Positions 22,136 through 33,250 of a stretch of 64,000 nucleotides of DNA are shown here, piece after piece. A program made the position numbers and the translations under genes. Numbering within the stretch: the first letter of the stretch is position 1; every line of letters starts with the position of its first letter. Source of the DNA: Megalobrama amblycephala (Eukaryota; Chordata; Actinopteri; Cypriniformes; Xenocyprididae); assembly GCF_018812025.1 (NCBI RefSeq), contig NC_063065.1, positions 33,304,621 to 33,368,620 of the forward strand, in the 5' to 3' direction. The notes under the pieces were generated by a model. The model did no database searches. It was not told where the DNA came from and was given only the letters and a program-made list of their open reading frames with translations.

Positions 22136-23599
22136 AGACAGCTATATTACACACTACATGAAAGGAAATATTCAATAATAGGGCCACTATAAGTCTCCTG
22201 AGAAATGAAAAAGCAACATCTGAGCAATAATGTTTCATTTTCTGGAATGCAACAGACAACCCACTCATTTTGTGAAGGTATTGGAACATTTACTATATTA
22301 TACAGCGGAAATAAAAATCTGCGTTTCGAATTTGCATCATTAAACACCGTAGAAAATGAACACCTGGTCTTGAATGTGGCCGTTTTATCCCATAATTCAA
22401 AGGGCTGTAGGGTTGTTCCGTTTTCCATTGATCTACAGCACCTCTCCATCTCATCTCCCTTTAGCTTTACTCAGTGGGAGGAACTGTCCTGTAAAATAGT
22501 GGTATTAATTTAGTTTATCTTGTTTTGCAGCAGATCCGGAGATGAGATTACAGTGCGAGAGCCGCAGCTTTGTGTGAATGTTTGTGTCTGTGGGCGGAGG
22601 AAGGAAAATTTCCTCTCACACTTTAATTCTCATTCTGCCCCAATTACCATGATTCAGCATCTCTGCGTTTCCTGACACAAGCGAGGAACTTTTTTTTTGT
22701 GGGGATTAGGGTTTGAGAGAAGCAGTTCTTATTCATGTAAATCAAAAAAGTGATGAGAGATAAAAACTGGGCGGCACAAAATAATACAAAAATAATAAAT
22801 GCACAACACTTTTGATGTTTTACATCGCTTTGCCTTCATAACAAACACAGATTGCTAGCAGTGTAGAGTGATTTATGAATGAAAGACTCTTAAGAGTTAT
22901 TTTTAATGAATTGGTCAAAAAGTCAAACGTGAAATTAACCAATAAATGCGTGCTACTGTATGTACTTAAGGTTCATATGACAATATATAGTCAAAAATTT
23001 ACACTACTACTAATAATAGGTCCCTTTTAATCTGTCCTATTTAATCTGTCACTTTTGTCCACTTTCAACCACTTCTGTCCTGTTTTTGTTTTGTTTTTTT
23101 CCCAAGGGGAGTGTAAGTGTATGTGTGTAAATCTATTGCCCTTTTCAGATCTTTCGATCTAATGTACGAAATAAGCTCGTGCAATTTACATATGAACATG
23201 ACCGGAGATGACTGAAAAACAAACGGAGAGCAGAAGCTTTCGTTTCTGCTCTGAAAGCAGCAAGACCGGCTGAACGTGTGTGCAAGAACATTGTGATTAG
23301 TACGTTTTTCATCTCAAACCAAACTTGAGTCTTCAGCTGACTGGCTAGCGCGCTTCCCATAATGTTAAGCGTTAAGTCAGTAGGTGTAGAGTAGGTGGTC
23401 TTCTGTGGCTGTTTGAGTGCGTTCGACCACATGAGCGTCTCGCTACGAAAGCAATCCAATTGAATGCGTTTCTGACTACCTATAGAGGTGGACAAGCTCA
23501 AAATGTTTTAGACCAGGTTTACACCTGTATTTAGCGTTGTCCATGTGTATCCAACCGCCCAAAATGCATATTTATACCAGCTTTAAACAGCCAAAGAAG
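22136..23599. other. Mixed unassigned sequence
   Basis: 23140-23580 contains GTTTTAGACCAGGTTTACACC and GTTGTCCATGTGTATCCAAC, which I recall as part of a dispersed fish repeat, so the 118-codon minus-strand frame in it is probably not a gene. No other feature could be assigned. A T-run and an AT-rich tract are present near 22690 and 22780. Confidence 0.35.
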
Positions 23600-23780
23600 C
23601 ACAACAACCTGTATCTTCATTCAGTTCTCTTGTATGGAAATGAGCAGCATGCACATTCTTCAAAATCTCTCCTTTTATGTTCCACAGAAGAAAGTCAGTC
23701 ATAAGGGTTTGGAATGACATGAAGGGGAGTGAATGATGACAGAATTTTCATTTACAAGCAAACCGTTCCTTTGAGTGATT
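23600..23780 (-). mobile_element. Reverse fragment of the AAAGGAATAGTT-type family
   Basis: Contains CAAAATCTCTCCTTTTATGT, TCCACAGAAGAAAGTCAGTC, GGTTTGGAATGACATGAAGG and GACAGAATTTTCATTT, the reverse complement of the family at 9896. Truncated and non-coding. Confidence 0.6.
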
Positions 23781-24713
23781 CGGAACCGCAATCGTTAAAT
23801 TCCAAACGATTCCAAGTGAGCATCGAGAGACAGAGGAGGTCTGATCACCGGGGCTTCCACCCTGCAGTCAAAGTGATTTGACATGAGAAACTCTGGAGTC
23901 TGTGGGGGGAACCGCAACCGCTCTGCATATCTGATCAGAATATTGGGAAGACCGGAGGAATGGAAAGTGAGCGAAAAAGACAAGCCTATGAAATGTGTGC
24001 GTGTTCCTGTTACCTCAGTAATCCTCACTTTGCCTCTTGCCTCCAGTCAAATTCACTCCAGCCAGACTGCGGGGTTCTGAATAACTGCAGGCGATATCTT
24101 AGCCTGTCTGTCCTTCTGGCTGTCTGTCCATCTCGTCTGGCCGTCTGCCCGTCTGAGACTGACTCCCGAACAGCAGCGAGACATCCAGTCCGGCAGCAGG
24201 AGTGCCAGTGAGCGTACTTTACCACGGGGCAAATCCTCACCCCTGTCCATCTGCAGAATTAACGAGACGAACTGCCTTCCCATCACAAATACAAAACCCT
24301 CTTCCTCTGTGACAGCTCCACGCTGCTCTGTATGCCAAGCCCATCCTGGACAGTGTATGGCTGAACAGATGGGCGCTAAAGCCAGAGGAGCCGTAAAGGT
24401 TGTTGCTGTAACTTCATCAACTTAAATATAACCAAAGGGTGACACAGTAGATGAAGTTAGCATTAAGCGGAAATTTATGAAAATTATGTCATAATTTCTC
24501 GAATCTTACTTTCATGGAACATTAAAGAAGATGTTTAGCAGAATATGCAGGATAACAGTCAATGTGAATGGACGCTGCTCCAAAAAACAAGCAAACAAAA
24601 AAACAAACAAAAAAAAAACAGGTCTATTTGTTCGACTCCTGCATTATATTTCAAGCCTTTGGAAGTCATACAGTAGTGTTGATATTTGTATGCATCTAAT
24701 ATAGAAAAAATAT
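23781..24713. other. Unique sequence, no feature identified
   Basis: Balanced composition between 23830 and 24400, with a short imperfect CTGTCTGTCC / CTGTCTGCC repeat near 24110-24150. Open frames overlap on both strands without motifs. It could be a conserved noncoding element or an unrecognised exon; I cannot support either. Confidence 0.4.
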
Positions 24714-25555
24714 ATTTAATTTAATTTAATTTAATTTAATTTAATTTAATTTAATTTAATTTAATTTAATTTAATTTATATTCTTCAAATCACTTGTCTG
24801 ATGTTAGGTCACAATATTATATTATATTATATTATATTATATTATATTATATTATATTATATTATATTATATTATATTATATTATATTACATTATGTTAT
24901 ATTATATTATATTATATATTCTTCAAATCACTTTTCCGATGTAGGGTCACATATGTTTTAAATTAAATCAAATTAAATTAAATTAAATTAACTTTATTTA
25001 TTTTTTTTTTATTCAAATCACTTGTCTGATGTAAGGTCACATTATTCTATTCTATTCTATTCTATTCTATTCTATTCTATTCTATTCTATTCTATTCTAT
25101 TCTATTCTACTCTATTCTTTCTATTATATATTCTTCAATCCACTTTTCCGATGTAGGGTCACATATGTTTTAAATTAAATTAAATTAAATTAAATTAAAT
25201 TGAATTAAATTAAATTAAATTAAATTAAATTAAATTAAATTAAATTAAATTAAATTAATTTTTTTTTTTTTATTCAAATCACTTGTCTGATGTAAGGTCA
25301 CATTATTATATTATATTATATTATATTATATTATATTATATTATATTATATTATATTATATTATATTATATTATATTATATTATTATATATTCTTCAAAT
25401 CACTTGTCTGATGTAAGATTCCATATATTATATTTTATTATTATATTATATTATATTATATTATATTATATTATATTATATTATATTATATTATATTATA
25501 TTATATTATATTATATTATATTATATTATATTATATTATATTATATTATATTATG
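24714..25555. repeat. Compound pentanucleotide array with conserved 30-bp spacers
   Basis: Six pentamer blocks follow one another: TTTAA (24714-24778), ATATT (24813-24915), AAATT (24960-24991), ATTCT (25044-25118), AAATT (25171-25258) and TTATA (25304-25385 and 25430-25553). They are separated by near-identical spacers of two types: CACTTGTCTGATGTAAGGTC (24790, 25020, 25279, 25399) and CACTTTTCCGATGTAGGGTC (24930, 25140). The alternation of the two spacers gives a higher-order unit of about 210-260 bp. Confidence 0.95.
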
Positions 25556-27364
25556 TTTGTTACATATAAATCAAAATTCAAATTAATTACAAGTTAGTTT
25601 TTTTTAATGATTGTATGGCAAAATGTAAATAAAATTGAAACTCAAAGTTTCTGAAATATCTAAGAGCAAAATCTTTTTGTTTTTTGCATATTATGTATTA
25701 ATTCTGGCAATACTTTACAATCAGTAATACATTAACTAACATTTGTTTGTGTTTAATAATTTTTTTTAATATTAATTAATATTATTTTATTTTATCAGTA
25801 AATGCTGAAATTAACATTGAACTGAGAATAATAAATGCTTTAGAATTATTAATTTTAGAATTATTTTAATGCACGCACACACACATACACACACACAAAC
25901 CCATTAAATACCAATCACCACGAGAAAAATGCTTCAACCAAGCTGACTCTTCCTGGGATGAAGTAAATTGCGGTTATATTTTAGGTCTGTAAAAAAAATA
26001 AGGATGGGCTCTGTGAAACACCATGCAATTACCTTAAACTGTCCTCCCTTCCTAAATGATCAGACTCCAGGAATTCTTTCCCGTGGCGCTGTTGTTTGAC
26101 TAGGATGAGTGGGTTTGTTATGGCTCACATACACCTGCTTTAGTGTATACTTAGACTGTCAGAGACCCGCCCTGGGACTAGAGCGATTCCACACACTCCT
26201 GTCAGCTGAGAATTATGGCGCCACCGCTACCATTTTCACAATATTTTTACTCTGGGCACGTCTGCAACGCTGCCTGTTGGTCGTATGGTTATTGCCATAC
26301 AATAGTGCATGTTAAATGTATGTTTTGTGGGCTCTGAGACTATGAATTTTAAATGAGACAATGTTTTTCTTGTTGGGCTCTTCTTGTAAGGGTTTGTTTC
26401 GCTGCTGAAAGGCTGCATGAATGCATGAGGCTCTGTGGGCGGATGACCTCGGGGTCAAAGGTTACCATGGTAATCAGGTCAGAGGGGATGTGGCTTCAAT
26501 TTTCCACTAGCAAAAGGGCTGAGCCAGTGTCCATCTGTCATACAAACGATACACACATTCACATGGATACTACTATGTTCTTTCACACACTCTCTCTCAC
26601 ACACAAACTGACCTGCTGACTTCTACTGAAAACAGAAAGCTAGTTTATCTGAGATTGTTTAAACCAAATTGATTAAATAAATAGCAGAATTGGATATATA
26701 TAATCTATAAAATGAGAACGAGTGGCATACATTAATTTAATGCTAAATGAGATGATTAATTGAATATTAAATATAATTAATTTTATATTTTTATATTTTA
26801 ATATATAATGAAACAAGAATAAGTCTCTTAAAGTAACTTGATACTAAATTGGATACATAATTAAATATCAAATATAATTTAATATAATTAATTTAGTTAC
26901 AGTTTTCAATTTGATATATAAAGATAAAGCGTCAAATAATTGAACTATTAATAATTCATCAATAATTGAAATATTAATACAATAGTAGATATAAATATAA
27001 AATTAATTAAAAATTAAATATAATTAATTTTAAATATATTTTTTTTAATTTGACATGCTATATAAAATAAGAAAAATCCACCTAAAAATGTCAATACTAG
27101 TTTAAATAATTAATAAAATATCATTAAACATTAAATACAATTAATTTTACAATATTTTTTTTTTACATTTCATATATACAATCATCTGTAAAATAAGAAT
27201 GGCTCCCTACAAAAAAACTATATAATTTTTTTATATAAAAAAAATAATAAAAATAATAACAAATAAAAATTTAATATAATTAATTATTTTTTTATATTTT
27301 GCACATATAATCTGAAAAAAAAAAAAATGAGTCCATGAGTATATAAAAATAATTTAATAGAATT

Positions 27365-27369
<5 letters not shown>
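25556..27369. other. AT-rich sequence; short unique block at 25900-26640
   Basis: 25708-25870 carries strings such as GGCAATACTTTACAATCAGT and GAATAATAAATGCTTTAGAA that resemble a diverged MITE. 25920-26640 is of mixed composition without a supported exon. 26650-27369 is extremely AT-rich with ATTAATTT-type runs. Confidence 0.4.

Positions 27370-27410
<41 letters not shown>
27370..27410. repeat. (TA)n microsatellite
   Basis: About 20 uninterrupted TA dinucleotides in an AT-rich desert. Confidence 0.9.
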
Positions 27411-27414
<4 letters not shown>

Positions 27415-28296
27415 TGCCTAAAAATAACTTGATACTAATTGAAATAATTTGTAAAATATTAAATTTATATTGTAATTTATTATAATAGATTTATTCAAGG
27501 TAAAAACCTATGCAACTGCTTGGAATTCTGGGACCCAGGCTTGTGACCAAAACAGCATCAAAAACAGTCGGACACACGGAATGCATAGGCACATACACTC
27601 TCTGGCATATCGTGAAATATAAGCTGATGTGGGAAAAGTGTTACTGTGACAGAGAGAGCTGTTTAGAATTGCTAATAGAACATCAGGCCATTTCAAAGGC
27701 TTGTCTGCATTCTCCTGCATCCCGTTCCATCGCAGAATGAGCACCCAATCAGATAGCAAAGCCCTGCTTGATTCTGCGGAGGAAACATTAGCGCTGAGGA
27801 ACGATATGGATTTCTCTGAGTACGGCGCCAGATAGGAGGCTGCTTTAATCTTCCACCCTGGATTCAGATTTCTGTTACAGATGCCTCTCTCACGCTCACA
27901 CACTCACTCTGTGTCTCCCTATAGCTTTAGAGCTGAAGTGATCTGCAGGCTTGTGATTGGTTGAAAGTGCAGAGGTCAGCAGTGGTGTCTCTCCAGCAGA
28001 ACAAACACCTGTGTGTACCTCGCAGACGTCGTTCGCATTCTGAAACTAAAACCTCAAGCATTTGTGAGTACACATAGTTGGTTCAACATCTACATGTAAA
28101 ATGATAGCCAACAGTTTATCACATTAACCTATAACCTATAACCTGTTGCTACTTTCAGAAATCACACATTTTGCTGTTTAAATTGCAAAAGATGGTGTGA
28201 CATTATTATTTTAGCAATGATAATATAATCACCAGGCTCGTTTATGTTGGTTAGTGGTTTAACTGTGTTTTGAAAAGCTGCATACGGGAGGTCAGC
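27411..28296. other. Unassigned sequence
   Basis: 27500-28080 is of mixed composition; frames on both strands overlap and lack motifs. A small tandem AACCTATAACCTATAACCT lies at 28126-28144. Confidence 0.4.
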
Positions 28297-28583
28297 GTGA
28301 TTTTGCTAAGTAAGACATGTTCCTTTGTTGATCCTGGAACAACATTCCTGTCCGAAAATTTAGTCTTAACCTTATTCCTACCCCTAAACCTAATCCTACC
28401 CATAACTTATCCCTAAAATAAGAGGGGAAAGATATGTGATGTAGAAGCACCTAACCCTGGTTGCAAGCCTAAACTTGACATAAACGGTAAACTTGTCCCT
28501 CAAATCTGATTGGTTGATTGGAATGTTGTTCCAGGATCAACAAAGATGTTGATCCAGGAACATGTCGTACTTGGTGAAATCAC
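28297..28583. mobile_element. Hairpin MITE (GTTGATCCTGGAACAACATT)
   Basis: The left end GTGATTTTGCTAAGTAAGAC with GTTGATCCTGGAACAACATT is matched in inverse by GGAATGTTGTTCCAGGATCA and GTACTTGGTGAAATCAC on the right, giving arms of about 50 bp. The right arm carries an extra GATGTTGATCCAGGAACATG step. The interior has CCTACCCCTAAACCTAATCC. Non-coding; no clear target-site duplication. Confidence 0.75.
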
Positions 28584-28599
28584 ATTCACCATAGAGGGG

Positions 28600-30210
28600 A
28601 TAACGCAGTTTAGGGTAGACCAATATACAACGAGTTGCAATAGTCTAACCTTGATGAAATAAGTGAGTGGATCACAATTTCCAAGTCAGTATGGGAACGA
28701 AAATGCTTTGTTTTAGCAAACGATCTCAGGTGGTAAACTACTCTTGACAACAGCACTGATCTGCTTATTGAAAAGTAAAGATGAGTCACTCCAAGATTCC
28801 TCACATGATCTTGTACATTCGATGACAACGGACCTAACTGGACAACTAGGCTGGGTATGCAAGACAAAGAGGAACCTAAGATCAAGACTTCAGTTTTGCT
28901 CTCATTTAAAGGTGCAATATGTAAGATTTATGTCGCTAGAGGCCTATTTAAAACAAAGGCGTAGCTTGATGATGCCAAGTTTGAGAGCGGAATCTTGGGA
29001 AATGTGGTCTTCACATCACAGCCGGTGGGAACAATTGGGATAGGACTCGGGAAGAAATCATGTTCATGGATGCGATTATTAACATTACTGTAGTATGAAG
29101 CAGAGCAGGAGCGAGTGTTGTGGAGCTGAACGAGGAGCTGGAGCGATTGTGCAACACACGCCTCACGAGCAGCGGGACTTTTATTTTGTCAGTCGCCGGC
29201 GCCGCTTCCGCTTTTCCGGTCATGAATATGAGGTAACGCAGCTCTGTTTATCATATTAGATACATTTGAGAGTGTTGAAAATGATGTTATAACGTTACTC
29301 TGTGCGTTCGCTCGGCGGCTGCTGTGAGACACTGTTACACACTGCAGTAAGATAGATCGATTTTATAATATCATATTAAATGCTGGATGGCTTGTGTTGA
29401 TAAATGACATGCAATTCATTTTAAAACATATTGTATGATAGAGAAAATGCTGTATTACTGTTACTAAAAATAAAGCTGCATCTGATTATGCTATGTTAGC
29501 TACTTGACAAAATAGTGTTTTTCTCTGAGGCATGGTAAAGCATGGTACTCGCAAAAAATCAAGAAAATTAGATTTAAACAATAAGACTAAACATGTTGAG
29601 CTATATAACAATAATTACTTTTCTGTCTATAAACTTAACCAAACAGTTCCCTTGTGTATTAAAACATGTAATATATTAAAGTGTCTTTGGTGCTTCAATA
29701 AATTTTACAAAATGAAACCGGAAACCGAGGGTAACGCGGGTATGACGCAATTGACAGGCGACTCCTCACACGTCCCGGAGCCTTGGTTAAAATTGAAATT
29801 TTCTCAAGGTTTACAAATAGTTGGAAACATTTGGGATATTGCAAGAACTCAAGTGAACAAAATATATAACACTGACCTAGTGGTTTTTGGATATTTTACT
29901 GCAAAAATCTTACATATTGCACCTTTAATTGAAAAAAAAAAATTTGCCAGCCAATGTTTAATATCTTTGAAGCAATTTAAGGCATTCTCTGATGAACAAT
30001 TCTTGTCTATACTCACTGGGAAATAAAATTGGGGATCATCGGCATAACAGTGGGTTAGCTCAGGGGAAGCATGTACAATGAAAATGGCAAGGGTCCTAAA
30101 ATTGACCCTTGAGGGACACCGCATTGTAGCTGAGCTGATGTAGAAGACAACTTGCCTAAATTAACGGAGAATGTCCTTTCTTTTAGATAGTATGAAAACC
30201 ACTGGAGGAA
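28600..30210 (-). pseudogene. L2-type LINE reverse transcriptase, split by a transposon
   Basis: On the minus strand the upstream part (30210-29929) has [24 protein letters not shown] (RT motif) and HCYADD with the catalytic Asp pair, followed by ENALNCFKDIKHWLANF. The downstream part (28905-28610) continues with NESKTEVLILG, LGVTHL and SSRLDYCNSLYIGLP. These motifs occur in this order in L2-clade reverse transcriptases, so the two parts belong to one element. A 1,023-bp TTAA-flanked element separates them. There is also an older frameshift and stop between [10 protein letters not shown] and YADD. The LINE is truncated at both ends and inactive. Confidence 0.9.
28906..29928. mobile_element. 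TTAA-flanked non-autonomous transposon, copy A
   Basis: The left end is TTAAAGGTGCAATATGTAAG and the right end is its near-perfect inverse CTTACATATTGCACCTTTAA; the inverted repeat is about 27 bp. TTAA is present at both borders, as expected for TTAA-targeting superfamilies such as piggyBac. The element lies within the LINE reverse transcriptase frame. The last ~230 bp (from GGGTAACGCGGGTATGACGC) match the last ~200 bp of copy B at 32348-33250, and the first ~100 bp are also related; the middle differs. No transposase is recognised. Confidence 0.85.
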
Positions 30211-31059
30211 ATGTATTTATTTATTTAATTGATTGATTTTTACTTTTATTTTTCTTACAAACCATAAAACTGGGAGTAAGACTCATAAAAAAGACCTATA
30301 AGCGTCTATCAGATGATTTCACAAGCATTTAGTGGAAATTAGTCATTGGTGAATGTGGCTAACTTTCCTACACAAGTTAACTTTGCCTAAAAATTAGCAT
30401 TTTGCAAGCTGCACTAGCTACTGTATTAACATGCTAATGAGCTATGCCTAATTAGCCATCATTTTTTGCAGATCATGAAGTATTGATCCATTTAAAGAAA
30501 ATGGCTATATCATATGCAGATGCTCTCATGAGTTTTAAAATGTTTACAAATGTTTATCCACAATATGTGAAAATATGATAGTAGCTCAAGGCTATTCCTC
30601 ATTGCACGAACACCCTGATCAGTCTCTGTTGTTCTAGGGTTGAAAAGACTCACTCGCTGAGACAAGGCCCAGTGAGGGTCATTGTGTTTGTGTGCATGGT
30701 GAGGAGCATGGTGGTCCTGGCCCACAGACAATGGGTCCCATCCTATTAGCGTTGTGTAAGGAGGCCTGCTGGGAGAGGACATGCTGAATTAGCCCCACCA
30801 TGTTCACCTCATCTGTCACTGCTGCCAGGCCATACGGCATGTAGGACACAGTTGTAAAGTGACAATAGATATTACTAAAGTCTTTTGTTGACCACCAGAG
30901 ATTGACAGGAGTGGCGGTGTGCTCCGTAGCCAATCGGCCGGATGTTTGTTCAATGTTTCAGACTGTAACTAACTGTTTCTGAAAACCTCGAACTGAGTTT
31001 TTTAAATTCCACATCTTTGGTCATCTATACACTGGTGCACACTCTCCCTATCATTAATC
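30211..31059. other. Unassigned sequence; AT-rich block with homeodomain-type motifs
   Basis: 30350-30480 contains CATGCTAATGAGCTATGCCT and CTAATTAGCC, ATTA-core motifs in complex sequence. 30500-30960 has no recognised element or exon. Roles are unknown. Confidence 0.35.
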
Positions 31060-31393
31060 ATTATGGGTTTGTGATCTTTGAGATCTCGCAAGATTGAAAT
31101 GTGACAAGATTTCTCGTCAAAGCGAAAAGCTGATGATATTGCCATGACGGAGTGTGAGGGTGAAATTAGGATAGAATATGCCACTGCTATGTTTACATTA
31201 TGCCTCCATTGTTGTTTTGGTTTTTATAGAAATAAAAAACATTTAATTCTGTTGGATAACGTTCACTTCAATCCCATCCAGCTCATTGTCGTATGTAGTG
31301 CAGCAGGAATCAGAGTTCACTGATCACGTGATGAGAGTAAGCGATGAGATGACTGACAAGACAGCGGAGGATTCGTTGCACAACACAACTTAA

Positions 31394-32031
31394 CACCGTG
31401 TCCTAAACAGACGCAATGCGATAAGATTCCAGTGATGAGCAATTTGACTGTCCACACTAGACATGACGTGAAAATGAGAAGCAATAAAATCAATCAAAAA
31501 CCACAGCCAATCAGAAGAGAGTGTGGGCGGGCTCTCTCTGCAAGAGCACAGCAGACACAATGAAATGGGCAAGTACTTAGTAAAATTCATAAATATTACA
31601 CAATTTAAACATTATTTAAAGTACATATGGAGTGATTAAACCAATCTTTGTCATAGAATGCATTTGTTTGTTCGCATTGTGTTGACAGTTTGAACGTTCT
31701 TGTGCCCATTTGTTTATTTTCAAGATCTGAGGTGAATTAGCCAGTGTTGTTTTCATTACAGCTAAAAAGCCGGAACACAGAATGATATTCAAACTCACAT
31801 TAGATGCTTTTAACATTAAATAAAGCACATAAACAGTACCTGATATTATCATTGCCATATTTTGTGTTGCTGTTTCAGCCGCGACGTCGCGGAGAAATAG
31901 AAACCTTTTCTAAAATAGAATATTCGCGTGTCGCCGTCGCGGCTGGTTAGGACAAAAACTCCGATAAACATGGAAAAGATACCTGTTATCGCTTGTCGCG
32001 GCATCACGTCGCGTCTGGTTAGGACACGGTG
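31394..32031. mobile_element. PIF/Harbinger-like non-autonomous element
   Basis: Starts CACCGTGTCCTAAACAGACG and ends in the inverse CGTCTGGTTAGGACACGGTG, followed inward by similar GCGACGTGAT / GCAATGCGAT strings. The flanks are the 3-bp duplication TAA (31391-31393 and 32032-32034), which fits the TWA target preference of PIF/Harbinger elements. The 638-bp interior has no transposase. Confidence 0.75.
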
Positions 32032-32347
32032 TAAGCGTCTGATAAATGTCTTATCTAGTAGAATGCATGCTCAGCACCACCGTACTCCCTATTCACAGAG
32101 TACACATGATCACAAAAGCGAAAGTAAAACGCGAGCACGCATTCAAACGCAATTTCAATACCCTGCATTTTGAAAGCGGCTCCCTGATGCATGCACATTT
32201 CTCCCAGTATGAAAACTATCTTAGGCTGGGCTGTGTAGTTGTAACCATCTCTCAACTCTGTATCATACTTGAAGAAAAATTTGCTCTCTATTTGCACTTT
32301 GAATATTGAGAGAGAACTTTGATTATGGTTGCACTTATTGTTTGCAC

Positions 32348-33250
32348 TTAAAGGTACAATTTGTAGGACCTGCCACTAGAGGGCGCACTACCAAAACAAT
32401 AACAATCGCGTGGTTTGATGACGCTAAGAAGGTGCGTGGAATGATGGGATTTGTTGTCTTCTACCCAACCGCTGACGGTCATCAATCAGACGGAAAGATA
32501 AATCATGGACTTAACGGATGAGGTAAAGTTTTATAAATGTATAAACTATGGATCAGACGCGTCCTTGCGCGGGTCTAGAGACGCGATGCCCCGCGTTTGG
32601 CGTGTATGCTCCATAATACTAATCGTGTTGATCGTTATAATGGCATACGTTTTTTGTAAAGATACGAATCAAAACAACTCACCTGTCGAGTAAAACACAA
32701 GCGAGATCGGCATCTCTTTCTAGGTGAAGTTTGTCGCGAAGCTCTCTCCATCTAGAAAATGCAACACCGATATTGATCCTCGCTCTTTCTCTCCTCTTGT
32801 CCCAAACTCTTCTTGGGTCGTTTGGTTGGCCCGTACGCTTACGTTTACGGGAGCTGTCCTTGTCGACAGAACCAGCGGCAGATGGTAAACAGTAATTATG
32901 TTCCATAAATAAGTAACACAATCCACCATGAAACGTGCAAGAAGTAAATAAGGAACTGCTTGAAGCAAGCTAGTGGTTTGCTGGACGCTAGACACTACTT
33001 CCGCATTTGTCCACGACACTGTTGTCATGTGGTTTCTACGTCAGTAAAGGCGGTAACAAAGGGTAACTGACGTCATTGACAGGCGACTGCACTGCCCCTT
33101 GTCACTGTTTAGAATGGGAATTTTCTCATGATTTACAAGTAGTTGAAAACATTAGAGATATTGTTAGTAATCAGCTGGACAAAATATATAACACTAGCCT
33201 AGTGGTGTTTGGATATTTTACTGCGAATATCTTACAAATTGTACCTTTAA
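32348..33250. mobile_element. TTAA-flanked non-autonomous transposon, copy B
   Basis: The left end is TTAAAGGTACAATTTGTAGG and the right end the inverse CTTACAAATTGTACCTTTAA, with TTAA at both borders. The right ~200 bp (GACGTCATTGACAGGCGACT ... CTAGTGGTGTTTGGATATTT) match copy A, while the central part differs and holds an exon-like minus-strand frame. The element interrupts a hAT-like sequence. Confidence 0.85.
32683..32921 (-). CDS. Exon-like frame inside TTAA element B
   Basis: The minus-strand frame starts at an ATG and encodes about 79 residues: a basic stretch RKRKRTG that could be a nuclear localisation signal, then VWDKRRERA and RINIGVAFSRWRELRDKL, ending DADLACVLLDR. Directly after the CAG of the penultimate codon is GTGAGT, a perfect splice-donor consensus (GT at 32682-32681), so the frame looks like an internal or first coding exon that continues across an intron. 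I recall similar RxNIGxAFxRWRELRxxxGL motifs in uncharacterised fish proteins, but I cannot name a family. No upstream acceptor or downstream exon was found. It may be a captured host exon or a remnant of the element's own gene. Confidence 0.4.

Noticed and set aside
23145..23501. 118-codon minus-strand frame
   Set aside because: It overlaps sequence that I recall as part of a dispersed fish repeat (GACCAGGTTTACACCTGT). No protein motif or splice context.
25404..25586. 60-codon frame of repeated Ile/Leu/Tyr
   Set aside because: Translation of the (TTATA)n array. The CA- and TA-repeat frames with runs of His-Thr or Ile-Tyr (44647, 53707, 45818) are rejected for the same reason.
29532..30026. 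164-codon plus-strand frame, the longest in the window
   Set aside because: It crosses the junction between the TTAA element and the antisense strand of the LINE, so it cannot be an evolved gene.
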